Origin: Chondrilla cf. caribensis
Lineage: Eukaryota; Porifera; Demospongiae; Chondrillida; Chondrillidae
Direction: 5' to 3'
Length of the DNA: 64,000 bases
NCBI GenBank assembly: GCA_964020155.1
Contig: OZ026547.1
Location: 4,215,595-4,279,594 of the forward strand
A program made the translations under genes and the position numbers. The notes under the pieces were generated by a model. The model was not told where the DNA came from, did not search any database, and saw only the letters and a list, made by a program, of their open reading frames with translations. Positions 24,894 through 35,799 of the stretch are shown here, piece by piece (positions within the stretch are counted from its first letter, which is position 1; each line of letters opens with the position of its first letter).

Positions 24894-25028
24894 ATGACCA
24901 TGGTGCTACTGGTATATTGGATGCATTGTGATATAATGTGTCTATTCTTCTCTCTAGTCACACCGTCTGTACTAACTACCGAGGTCATTTTGAAGTACAA
25001 AAGCTCCCTACTGAATTATAATTTGAAA
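24894..25028 (+). other. Exon 1 of galectin-like gene, with upstream reading frame
   Basis: From the first ATG (24894; a stronger ACCATGG at 24900) an open stretch of 45 codons, MTMVLLVYWMHCDIMCLFFS onward, runs to a GTGAGT donor at 25029 in phase 0. It resembles a signal peptide. Joined to the obvious acceptor (exon 2 at 25597), its frame differs from the galectin frame and stops soon in copy 1. Either it is 5' leader with an upstream ORF, or a second acceptor 7 bases downstream (after TTTGGAG) is used, which would fuse it in frame. Copy 2 keeps all of this at 41740-41874. Confidence 0.55.
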
Positions 25029-25612
25029 GTGAGTAATATATGTATTTTATTTATGACTTAATACGTACATTGAATTGATCTTACAGACTGTCTTCATTGT
25101 CTCCATTGGTTAGTATATTCTGAACAATGTTCTCCCACGCCAAATGTTCAATGATGTCGAAAATAAAGTTGTTCAGTATTCAGTATAAATGTCAAAACCA
25201 CTGGATGTGGAATAGTGCCCTGCTACAACTAGGAGCAATGTTACTGCTTCTAGTTAGTTAGCTAGTTAGTTAGTTAGTTAGATTGATTACCTTCAATCTA
25301 TCTAAATAATTAACTATAGCTGTGTGCAGTTGGCACAATTAAGTAATTTGATATTTCACAGCAATAAGTTCCCCGAATTGGTCTTACATCTCAATGAAAA
25401 CATCCCTTTGCTTCAGATCACAATAACAATATCTTACCATATTTCTGCTTAGCTAATAATATCATCTGATATAATATTCTCTGCAAAGTCTGCAATACAC
25501 CCTAGTATATAGGGATATCGAAATGGACAGCCACAATGATGTCCATTTGTAACAGGCATTCAATTGTAATTACTTGTGTTTCCTTCCCCATTACAGTTTG
25601 GAGAGCTTAACT

Positions 25613-26110
25613 ATGCCATCCTTCATGATGTTGGGATTCCTGATTGTTGCCTTTGCTGCAGCAGCCACTATGTGTACTAAGGTGTATGCGATAGACCTTT
25701 GGCAATTCGATGTGGGAAATGCTGTCGTGGGCACCTACACTGTTCCAAGTTCTTCTCGCACGAATATAAATCTGCAGGATGGCACTGGACGCGTTGTTCT
25801 TCACGTTGACTACCGCAGAGATTGGACTTACCAAGGCAAGAGATGGCAAAACACTATTCTTGTCATCACCGGTAACGCGGATGGAACCTGGAATTGGGGG
25901 AATGCAAAGACAATTAAAAATAAGAACTACGTAACTGGAACTGACATAACTTTTAAACTTGTAGCAAAAGAGAATGCCTTTGAAATTATAGTTAACCATG
26001 AGTCAATTACATCCATTGGTTACGTTGTTCCTGTGAACACTATGTCAAGAGCATATATGGAGACCGAAGCTGACGATTGTGAGCTCAAATCACTTGGAGT
26101 CGAGATATAA
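25613..26110 (+). CDS. Secreted galectin-like lectin, copy 1
   Basis: 165-residue frame in exon 2, after acceptor CCCCATTACAG at 25596. A signal peptide covers residues 1-26 (LGFLIVAFAAAAT). A beta-sandwich-like domain covers about 27-165 with the galectin order of features: VVLHVDYRRD at 61-70 in place of the usual HxNPR, TILVITGN at 81-88, the GTWNWG tryptophans at 91-96, ITFKLV, FEIIVNH and a final ELKSLGVEI. Length and strand pattern fit a single galectin domain. The canonical Asn-Pro of HxNPR and the Glu after the Trp are missing, so beta-galactoside binding is uncertain. A signal peptide is unusual, since most galectins leave cells without one. Another jelly-roll lectin is possible. The start was chosen at ATG 25613 because it opens the signal peptide. 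Copy 2 differs at three residues. Confidence 0.75.
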   Translation: MPSFMMLGFLIVAFAAAATMCTKVYAIDLWQFDVGNAVVGTYTVPSSSRTNINLQDGTGRVVLHVDYRRDWTYQGKRWQNTILVITGNADGTWNWGNAKTIKNKNYVTGTDITFKLVAKENAFEIIVNHESITSIGYVVPVNTMSRAYMETEADDCELKSLGVEI

Positions 26111-26379
26111 GCAAATGAATTTCCAGATAATCAACTCAATTTCAGAATTAACAATTATAATGGTCATTATTTTTATCAAACATTTATCTTAAGGTTCCCT
26201 TTAGCTGGTGGGAATTATTGAACTCTATTACTCACTTATATTGAACTTATTCATATCTTATTATATTCTACTAATTGAATTTGCTTTAAAAATGACAAAA
26301 TGCATGCATTATCAGGGCCCTTTCATGACTTGATGAAGGTAGCGCATAGTTTAATAATAGAGCTATATAGTCAAAGACG

Positions 26380-26730
26380 GTTTCGGGTAGATAGAAGCTT
26401 CCTCGGCCGAGATATACAGGATTGTCCGCTCACTATTCGTTTACGAACGACTCCTTCGCTTTAATCTCACCGAGTCAGTTCGTTCATTTTCTCGAGACGA
26501 TCATTCTATTACTAGGCATTAGTTCAGTACTATAGCTAAAGTCAGCGAAAGTTTTGAGTCGATAGAAGCTTCCTCGGCCGAGATATATGGGATTTTTTGC
26601 ACCCTATTTTTTTGACGCCATTTGGCGTCATTGGCCGTTTAGGGTATACTGGCGTATAATCGGTTAAAATGTTTGCTCCGTCGTTATGTATCGGGCATCT
26701 AAATGGGCCCATCGATCGTTTAAACATAGT
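26380..26730 (+). other. CpG-bearing patch with internal direct repeat, copy 1
   Basis: Downstream of the galectin-like gene, CpG is locally frequent against a CpG-poor background. GATAGAAGCTTCCTCGGCCG followed by AGATATA occurs twice about 165 bp apart, with GTTCGTT/CTCGAGACG words between. The right end (AAAATGTTTGCTCCGTCGTT and onward) recurs in degenerate form at 40855-40915, so part is an interspersed repeat. Copy 2 lies at 43222-43585. Confidence 0.5.
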
Positions 26731-27837
26731 TCAGTACTATATACACCACACAGGCAGTAAAACTAGCCATTGACCAACTGTAAGAAGATCGATTGTGCAG
26801 GTTGGTGCTACCCAAGAAAAGGGAATCATCACGTTTCTTTGAGTAAGGTCATGCAGTGAAGGTGTGGGTTATCAATGACATGACATGACCAGATTCCCTA
26901 CTCATGTATTTTCCTGGAACAATAATATCTATTTAAGGATTCCGCCTCTTTGATCATTTGGTGGTTTGAATGTCACCTGTATCGTCTACTACAGTTTGAG
27001 TGAGCAGTAGTGATTACATCATCCCTAAAATTTACACTTGAATCATTTTTTCTCGAGTACGTAGTGGCTTGATGCACTGTAAATTTTGAGACTTTATTCA
27101 TATACTTGTTTTATGTAGCAGTTGTACTGGGATGCACCATCAGATCACCCATTACATTGATGGATTCCGTCCTTTAAGAAGGACTTGCTTAGATGCTTGA
27201 ACATTACTCATATTTGAGATCCAAGGTGAATATTCTTGGAAATGACTGCGGTCTTGTCTATGATTGCATGTAGATTTTGGAAACAAAAGTGCTCAATTTT
27301 GTTTTGAAGTGGCTGTGATTATGATTGGTTTAAATACCTAAATATATAATTGTATTGCCCACTTTAGGTAGATCAGCAAAGTTACTGTAACATAAGACTA
27401 AGAAGAGACTCTGAGCTGATGACCTTGCTGACGTTTGTCAAATCATTTGGAGACCAGCTAACTTCTGAATCAACACCTGCTGGATCACTCTAAAGCTAAG
27501 TTACCAATTCACAGCATTCTGTAATACACCACTACAGGAGAGATGGTACCTCGTTACCATGCCCGTGTAGGACACAAATGCTTGAATGCAAATGGTGAAA
27601 TGTACTATGCCACTGGACACTGTGCTCTACTCAGTTCTCCCTTTTCTCCTCAAAGTGAAGGCAGATTATATTAATAATCTGGAAATATATTGATGTCACC
27701 ACTGCCTACATTGGTATTATACCCCTGATTTATCTGAATAATTTGTCTAGCTCTGAATTTATATGATGGACACATGACAGACTGAGAGCTGCAACTCTTT
27801 GTTCACTTATTGTTTTGATGGCATCCTCTATCACCAT

Positions 27838-28071
27838 TTATTCTCCCTGATTTGAGCGGGAAGCTCCCCACCTGTTAATCCACCTATCCTGTGAATAACA
27901 TTCCCAGCAGTTGACCATGGCTTTGGGTTGGGTGTAGTACCACCCACACCCTTCATGCTGGTGAAATTCTCCCCCTTTACATGCATTAAAACTGGCCCGC
28001 CATTTGTCTGTGGAGATGGATTGTACAGTTTTTAGGTAGCCAAGATTATGGGTATTCTCATTCTTGTTCAA
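27838..28071 (-). other. Unrecognised 77-codon frame, copy 1
   Basis: Open frame with HQHEGCGWYYTQPKAMVNCW, identical in protein to 45173-45406 in the sister segment. No signal peptide, splice site or known domain. A degenerate piece of the same DNA (GCTTTGGGTTGGGCGAAGTA) lies near 40810. Identity may only reflect the recent duplication. Confidence 0.2.
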
Positions 28072-29739
28072 TGGGGATTTGCTCTCTCATGGAGGATGTA
28101 GTGTGTCTACAGTGAGAGGACTGAATTTCCATGTCTACACCATTATACGTTGCTGTTGAGCAAACATTAGTTGGGATTACATTCTACATGTAATATTTGT
28201 ATTGTGTGCACTGTGTGCAGTTTGAGCAATTCAGTGGAACTCACCTAATGCAAATCCAAAATGTTTCATGTGAATTTCATAAGACAACAGTTCGATTTCA
28301 ATGGGATGAAAAATGACATTTTTGTTATGGAAGACATTTTAGTAATAAATGTGTGGAGTGAGTTCCACTGCATTTGTACACTGATTACAAACATTCCCTG
28401 TTTGTACACAGTGTACATGTATGCTGTACTACCACCAAACACATTACACTTGTACATGGATTTATCAGTCTTGTTCTGTGTACACAGAGGTTTGTGATGA
28501 CAATTTGGAGAATTGGGGGCAATCTCTCAACATACTCGCCCTTATTTGCAAATAAATGAATCAGCATTATGTGCTAACAGGTATGTGGGACATTCATTGT
28601 TGATTTTATATTGAATCTCATGCAAAGTCTTCTGTTTGAATAGTCCATGGAAAATTCTATTCTCAGACAACTGTATGGAACTGACCTTTGCCCAACATGG
28701 TTTGGTGCCAGGTGAGCCACATTTCACTCACTTCTCACTCAAATTTTGCACATACATAAGCACACACAGAGAATAATTAAACATTTGTTTAATTTCATAG
28801 ATGATAAACTTTTTATGGAAATCATTTCAGTAGTAATTTTTTCCAGGTATCTTCCGCTGGATCCAGTGGTGTCCTTCCTCCTGTGTACCCCGCCCCCATG
28901 TCTCCACGATGCTGTCCTGTCCTGCCCACCTACCTCATCCTGCCCACTTGCTACCCTAACCTGATGTGACCTGTAAGTCTGGTCCTTTCTGAGCTGCATC
29001 ACAACAGTCAAGGTAAGGGCATGTGGACCTCACATGTTTTATTTTTAATTTCCATGATGTTTGTTACGTGGTTTTCCTTTTGATTTCTTTTAATTTCTTT
29101 TAATTTCTCCGTGAATCATTTATTTTTAATAATTTGAGTAACCTGTGGTTAGAATTGTTCCCTTCTTTTCAGCGGAGGGTTGGTACACCGGTATCAACTA
29201 GGTAAGGTCGTCTCACTCACCATCGATGGAGGAGCAAGGAGGGGCAAGAAGATGCACTTGAAAGTTCTTGCTATCCCCTAGGCCTCCCCCCAAAATCCCC
29301 TAGTGGTGATATTTAAAAATCGTTCGAATCAGCTCATCCTTTTTGCCCGGGATATAGTGGGCATGGGATTCATACTACACACAGAATGTAGCCACTGGCC
29401 AAAATTTATTAATGGTTGTGGGGGTCCTGTGTCCTGTGACATGTTGCAGTGGTCGACTTGGTCGTATAATGTGGTATGTTGTGGGCCACTTGGCCAGGGG
29501 TGGGTTGCATGGTGGGTTTGTTATGTTTGCATACAGTATGCACGCATACAGGTATATGCTCCTGGTCGTGTCCTGGGTAATGATAGCAGGAGGATATACA
29601 GTTCTGGTAATGTCTGTCTCCTTTGAAAGTTCGTGCTATGTACGCACCACACATCCTCACAATACGATGCATTGTTGGGCTGCATGGTTTGCATGATGCA
29701 TAAACATACAAGGCCTATAACATGCTTTGTACGTGTGTG

Positions 29740-29760
29740 TGTGTGTGTGTGTGTGCGTGC

Positions 29761-29838
<78 letters not shown>

Positions 29839-29840
29839 AT
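29740..29840 (+). repeat. TG microsatellite
   Basis: (TG)n with GTGCGTGCG interruptions. The sister copy at 47125-47195 is shorter and interrupted differently. Confidence 0.92.
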
Positions 29841-30416
29841 ATGTGTATGATAATTTAATAATTTGAGTACTGCTGAAATAGAATTTCATATCATTTATAT
29901 AAATGTGGCATGTGCAACAAAAATATATCCCATTTGATCTTCAATCGAAATTGGCCATTATGTAGCTATATTGAAAAATGGATGTATCATAGTCATTTTG
30001 GGCTATTTCCGTTTCTTCCCATGTGTCAGAAGCTTTTGGATACTGTAGATCAGAATTGGCTATTTTGCGAAAGGAACTGTTAAGCATTCTTACATATTTT
30101 CCGTAAATTACTCCCGTTACACAATATTACCAGTTTGAACCTGTTACTGAACAGCTGTTCGAAACATGAACATAGCCCATAGTTAATGACATCAACTCTG
30201 TATTCAAGAAATAGAAAGGAAGGCTTAATGCGTACTAATTTTCAATTGTGTATGGCTAACTAACCGAACTGAATTTGACATTCATATTACTATAAATACT
30301 TAGTCTAATTCACAATTAAAAAATTGGCCTCAAAATTATCACAAATTGTTCATTTGGCATTTCCCACGTGCAGGAAGTTGGCACTGTCCATTGGGACACA
30401 TTTCTGCCGTGCGCGT

Positions 30417-30417
<1 letters not shown>

Positions 30418-30464
<47 letters not shown>

Positions 30465-30488
30465 TATATATATAAATATATATATATT
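30418..30488 (+). repeat. TA microsatellite
   Basis: (TA)n followed by an ATTATATATTATATA tail. The sister copy at 47774-47814 is a pure, shorter TA run. Confidence 0.92.
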
Positions 30489-31479
30489 TAAAGCATGTTA
30501 TCAGCTACTTTATAGTATTTCTTCAACCCTCGTGAAATAGGGTAATAATGTGGTTATGATTCAGTTTTGCCTGCAATATTGCTACAATGCTGCAATGCAA
30601 TACAGTTATCCAACAAATGCATGCATACAGTGCGGCAACAATTGAAATCCATAAAGTGTGACATTAGTAGCTTCCTCATGCATTTGGTTGTATTTGTGCA
30701 GTAGTCTTCATGAAAGGCTCAGTTGATGACAGACTTAATTGCTAAACATATCATCGCCATAGCTGATCAGTCATCCCTTTCTTCTCAACAAACCTGGATA
30801 AAACTTTCAATGTCATTCGGTGGTCCCCAGTGTATGGATCACAATTTTTACCCCTCGACAATCACACTCACTTCAATTGCTGTTGTGCACACAAGTATCC
30901 TATGTCTACTAGTGTATGTCTTTTTCTTTCATGCTTTTCTCTGTTTCCTCATTTCTACAGCGGCAATGATATTGGTATACATGTCCTTGACCAGAATCAT
31001 TCGAATTAATTAATTCTAATAGTGATGTCCTGCATCATCTTGTAGTAATAGTCATTGGACCCACTACCAATAGATCAGCCTCATATATGAATCTGTTGTT
31101 ACTTTCTATTTTATAATGAAATGTGGTACAGCCTAAACATGTCCAGTTGCAGTGAATTATAAATAACAGGAATCTAATTATAAATGACTAATGACAGAAC
31201 TAGTTCATAAAATTGTACACACACATGCACACACAGATGAAACTCTGAAACATCTGAAGCAATTATACTTTAACTTGCATGCATTGTCCTCCTGTAGTAC
31301 TTAATAGAGTATCCAAAATAATCACAATAATTATGTAATACTGCACTTCCTTTCGCTAATTCTTTAACAGATTACAGCAATTATGCACTTTAGTAGTAGA
31401 TAATGAATTTTTTGGTCATTCTCTTCTTGTTTATGTTTATATTATGATGTTTTTGACCTTTTTGTTAATCCTGAATTCA

Positions 31480-33117
31480 TCAACTGGCATTCACGGTTCT
31501 TGATGGTCTTTCCTTTCCTTTCTTCGGCGAACTTATAGTAGGAGTTGGTAAACTTGAAGCAGATGCTCGTGAATTTGTAGTAGGTGTTGGTGAACTTTTA
31601 GCAGGTGTTGGAGAACTTGTAGCAGGTATTGGTGAACCTGCGGCAGGTGTTTGTGAACTTGTAGCAGGTGCTGGTAAACTTGAAGCAGGTATTGGAGAAC
31701 TTGTTGCAGGTTTTGGTGAAATTGATTGTCGTGCACCTCCTGGCTCACCCTTTTTTCCTCTCTTTCCCTTGTTCCCTCTTGGACCTCGCTCTCCCTGTAG
31801 TCCTCGCTCTCCTTTCACTCCTGGTTCACCTTTCTGTCCAACATTGCCTGGTTGTCCTATTTCTCCTATTTCACCTTTCGTTCCATTAAGCCCTTGTGGT
31901 CCTGGCAGTCCTAGCTCTCCCTTTTCACCCCTCTCCCCATGTGGCCCTGGGTCTCCCTTTTCACCCTTCGTTCCATTTATCCCATTCTGTCCGGGTGTTC
32001 CTCTAACCCCTTTTGCTCCAGGTGGACAATTACAACCATCTTGCCGTCTAGTTCTTTCCAGGAGTTTATCTGTTTAAAAAACAATATGAATCTACATAAT
32101 CCACATGAGCATGATATTATAGGATATAATTTTCTACATATTCCCCAGACAATAGGGAGAGGTTCTTCTGTATGTAAAACTGATTTCATCTCGGACGTAA
32201 TTGAAAGAGCTTATCTGAGCCCGTTATTCAACATAACAGATAGACAATCTTGTTTATGTACAAAAAGATGTACAACCATGACATGTGGAACATGGCCATC
32301 CACACTTTTATGGCTTCTGGGGATCACTGATTTTTAGGTGACTATTAAATTATTTCACTGTATGGGTGTTCAAGAGGAAATCCAAAGTTTCTAAAGTGCT
32401 TTTAGATGTGTATTTATTAAGATGACACTTATTTCAAAAGATTTACTTCTGTAATTTTCGATATATTATTGAAAAGTTAAGAAGATGTAAGAAAATACAC
32501 AAATGGATACATGAACATAGGGTATGTAAAATTTAATGGGGGTATCCTACTATAATGCAAGGATTCTCTGTTTGTTTGTTCACAAACTCCTTCTTCAGTT
32601 CGCACACGATCAATGTCAAACTCTCTAATCTTCCTCAGCGGCACCCGTGAAGTGTCCTAAGGGTTTTGGCTTTTCATTTTAGGCCTTTCGTCCAGTTGGT
32701 AGTAGAATGTGGTGGGAAGGGTCGGAATTTACAATCTTTGAATACTCCATTCTCTATTAATTTTAATGATGTTCTTTCTTGCCACTCACCAAATGAATGT
32801 AGAATGACATCATACAATGACTTAACTCATAAACTGTCTAGTCAACAGGAGGATAGTCCTCACTAACAGGTATGAAGAGTAGGGACTGCAGGTTGTATTT
32901 GAACCTCAACAAACTCACCTTTTGCTTCAAGTATTTGTAGTCTCTTCTCCAACTGTTGTATAATCTGGTGAAGTGACTTGATTTCTTCTTGTGAAACCTT
33001 CACTTTCTTTTCAAGTTGTGAATATTCCTTTTGCCAATCAGTGATACCCCCCATACTGGTAGTCACCACACAAAACAAGAGAGCCACTTGTACAAAGACC
33101 TGAATGCTTGGAGACAT
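31480..33117 (-). CDS. Secreted short-chain collagen with coiled coil and Ser/Thr/Pro tail, copy 1
   Basis: Exon 1 (33117-32868) encodes a signal peptide (about 1-22, FVQVALLFCVVTTSMG) and a heptad-rich coiled coil (27-68, ending QQLEKRLQILEAKGE). It ends at a GTTAGT donor in phase 1. Exon 2 (32069-31480) follows TTTAAACAG and restores frame. After a CNC motif (96-98), likely interchain disulfides, come 31 unbroken Gly-X-Y triplets (about 101-194), rich in GEK/GER/GTK. A mucin-like tail follows, built of ~7-residue SSPTPAT-type units and ending RPSRTVNAS. The product is 279 residues. The layout (coiled coil, Cys, collagen, O-glycosylatable tail) predicts a trimeric extracellular stalk. Unlike collectins there is no lectin head. 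Structural matrix or a partner for another lectin are both possible. It converges on the galectin-like gene. Confidence 0.85.
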
Positions 33118-33175
33118 AACTGTACCTCCAGTTGGTACTCAGTGCTAGTTTGTGGCAACCACAACAGAACAGGCT

Positions 33176-33182
33176 GTTTATA
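33176..33182 (-). promoter_or_regulatory. TATA box for collagen copy 1
   Basis: Minus-strand TATAAAC about 60 bp upstream of the ATG at 33117. The copy 2 equivalent is TATAAAAA at 51513-51520. Confidence 0.55.
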
Positions 33183-33239
33183 ATCATTGGGGAGTAGGTC
33201 GTATTTTAATGATATTCATGTGTTCTGTAGGTATGCTCA

Positions 33240-33423
33240 ATGAATATCTATGTGAATGGTGTTGTCCAATAATACACAGAGAATAGGAAGTGATATGAGA
33301 ACCCCATACCTCCACACCACATGGAATCCTAAGTAATTCTGCTTTGGCATTGAACAAGTTGATGCAATTGTGTGTGGGAGTTGAGGTGTCTTAGTGTCTG
33401 TTTGTGTGTGTGTGTGTGTATGT

Positions 33424-33475
<52 letters not shown>

Positions 33476-34433
33476 GCATGTGCATGGGTGTACATTTTGG
33501 GATCTTTGTGTGCTATTACATGCACTAATAATATTTATTGATAGCAGTGTATTGTGTTTATGAAACATATGTATTGTCATGCCAGGTCATGACCATCTGA
33601 CTTCTCATACTTTTGCTATGAAACTGTCTGTGACAGCAATGATATTATAATATATAATTGTAATGATCTATTATCCTGAGATGTGCTGTAGCCTTAACAG
33701 ATAGAGTGAATCGTGAAAAGAATCTGAATCTGAATGACATGACAGAAGTAGTTTAAAGTCTGTAGGTCACCACCTACAGGATTGGCAGAAGTTGGGATAG
33801 GAGTAGCTTTCAACTCTGAAAGGTAACATATCATTTTGGACATACTATACATACTGTTCATGTGGTATCCTAAGTATCTGAACTGTTCATGAGGACTACT
33901 CATTGACAAGGACATATCCAGTCACAGTCGCCTCCTGATTTGTACTTGTAAGACTTCCTCATGTCCACTGTAATTGATTTAGCAATGCTTGCATAGTTGA
34001 ACCATGAAATGAAATTACTGTATGTCTTCCCATAATGTAATTTGCTACTTGGTAGGTTTGATTGAATCCTTGTAAAAGTACTCACTTGTGTATTTTAACG
34101 TCTCCTGTTGCTCCGTCTAGAAGTCTAGACATCTAGAAGTTCCTTGTAATCCTATTTGATCCATCATCTCCAACAGTTCCTTTTCCCTAAAAAGATGAGG
34201 AGGTCTTAAGAGATAAACAGTACAAATCGTGTATTGATTGAATGATAAATGCTATGAATTGTGTATTTGTAGGCATATATTTGCTCAAAATATGTAGTAA
34301 GCTCTATGTATGCTGAGAACCCTATGCCTTATACCCTCACACAATATGCAAGAATCCTCAATAATTCTGCTTAGGTGTAAACAAGTTTGTTCAAGTGTGT
34401 GCGTGTTTGTCATGTGTGTATGTATGTTTGTGC

Positions 34434-34501
<68 letters not shown>

Positions 34502-34510
34502 TTGTCTGTA
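33240..34510 (+). repeat. Recurrent upstream module with TG runs
   Basis: The stretch AATTCTGCTTNGG...GAACAAGTT followed by a TG microsatellite occurs at about 33330-33470, again at 34360-34500, and at 51665-51770 upstream of collagen copy 2. A second pair (GATTTAGCAATGCTTGCATA / GATTCAGCAATGCATGCATG) lies at 33975 and 34670. This is a smaller tandem duplication upstream of the collagen gene. Confidence 0.6.
34095..34190 (-). pseudogene. Possible collagen-like exon remnant
   Basis: After a TTTTTAG acceptor the minus strand reads GKGTVGDDGSN, then degenerates. A short LDGATGDVKIHK precedes a GTGAGT donor in another frame. The Gly spacing is suggestive of a broken collagen exon belonging to a lost third copy. 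The evidence is thin. Confidence 0.25.
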
Positions 34511-35603
34511 TTATGCGTGCGTGTGAGCAGCAAAGCCGTGCCTTAGTGGCACTTAGTGGCACACTCTGAGGTCTAGTTACAGTCAGAATAGTGTCTACTC
34601 GTGTTTTGCTGTATAATTGTGACCAAACTGAGATAATACATTAGTTATTGGTTGTGTCTGTTGTAACTGATTCAGCAATGCATGCATGGTTGTGCCACTA
34701 ATGAAATATCTCCATGTGCTCCTATAATTGACTATATTACACTGTAAAAGTTGATGAGGATTACACGTGCCCACCAATAGTGGTGGGAAAAGCCTTCCAC
34801 AAACAGTGATACTATCCTGCCTATCCTATGAGGTTTGGTGGCACATGAGAAAGTGGAAGGTCATTATATGACTACTATGATGAATATGTTTAATAAGTGA
34901 TGAATGTAATTATGTGGGTTTCCTGTTATCAGTGAAAAACTTGATAACAATTTCATTGTATAGTAACCATGACAACAAGAGAACACCACTGTCCAAGCAT
35001 ACCCATACCATTCCTTTGCCTTCCCTGGATGACCCCATGTCAGTATGCAGTCTCCCAAGATCCATTTGTATAGGGATCATTGCAGATAGCCTACAGATTG
35101 ATGACCAGGTTAGTACTGTATTTCCACATCTAAATTGAACTAGAGGACAAAGTAAGGGCCATGTCTTATTTTCTTATTATTGCACTGCAGTAAACTGAAA
35201 GAAGATGTAGCCATATTTCTAACAGCTGATATTTCCCACCAATCCTAGTTTTGGGTTTTAGTAATTACAGAGGAGATATTAGTATTTGTTCAATCCTTAT
35301 TGCATTTTTATGAGTTTGTTCTTTCATCCTTTGCTACCTTTATTTTATGACTGCATTATTGTACGAACTTTAGTATATGTGAGTGGATCTGAGAAAGGGG
35401 ATGATTTCCCACATTATTACCAATTTGATCAATAATTGGTTCATTGCACGTAGCTTGTGCTATTATTGTGCTAATTTCTCTGTCAAATTTGTATGTGATG
35501 AGGATTATCCTGGAGGATGGGGTGGGTGTGATGTTCTTCTACAGTGCAATATATACATGTATAATGAACTTGGCAATGTATTGTAGCATCTTCATGCAAA
35601 AAG

Positions 35604-35647
35604 GTGTGTGTGTTGTGTGTGTGTGTGTGTGTGTTGTGTGTTGTGTG

Positions 35648-35686
<39 letters not shown>

Positions 35687-35698
35687 GTGTGTTGTGTG

Positions 35699-35752
<54 letters not shown>
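35604..35752 (+). repeat. TG microsatellite with TTGTGTGTTGTGTGTTT blocks
   Basis: Two near-identical blocks of (TG)n, each interrupted by TTGTGTGTTGTGTGTTTTG, so the interrupted unit was itself duplicated. Confidence 0.92.
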
Positions 35753-35753
<1 letters not shown>

Positions 35754-35799
35754 CATGCTTGCATTCTTATAACATGTTTGTTTGTACATATGTGACGTG

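Larger units (their letters stand above)
24634..33410. repeat. Large segmental duplication, copy 1 (galectin-like + collagen)
   Basis: Matches 41483-51745 in the same order and orientation. The offset is 16,834 at the galectin-like gene, rising to 17,402 at the collagen stop and 18,326 at the collagen ATG because copy 2 carries insertions. Homology begins near ATCTCCTCCTATGTATTTCA and fades at the TG run near 33400. Confidence 0.92.

Noticed and set aside
25607..25999. 130-codon minus-strand frame (and 42441-42833)
   Set aside because: Antisense shadow of the galectin-like CDS; no known domain.
28840..29040. Pro/Cys-rich exon-like stretch with GTAAG donors (and ~46220-46390)
   Set aside because: Copy 2 gains a stop in the best frame and no domain or partner exon was found.
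30723..31013. 96-codon hydrophobic frame kept in both segments (48049-48339)
   Set aside because: About 14 residue changes between copies that elsewhere are nearly identical, no splice or domain support; probably chance.
31769..32077. Plus-strand Pro/Ser-rich frame opposite the collagen gene (and 49129-49455)
   Set aside because: Antisense shadow of Gly-X-Y codons.
34870..35110. Frame with TIPLPSLDDPMSVCSLPRSI before a GT
   Set aside because: No recognised family and equally open on the other strand.
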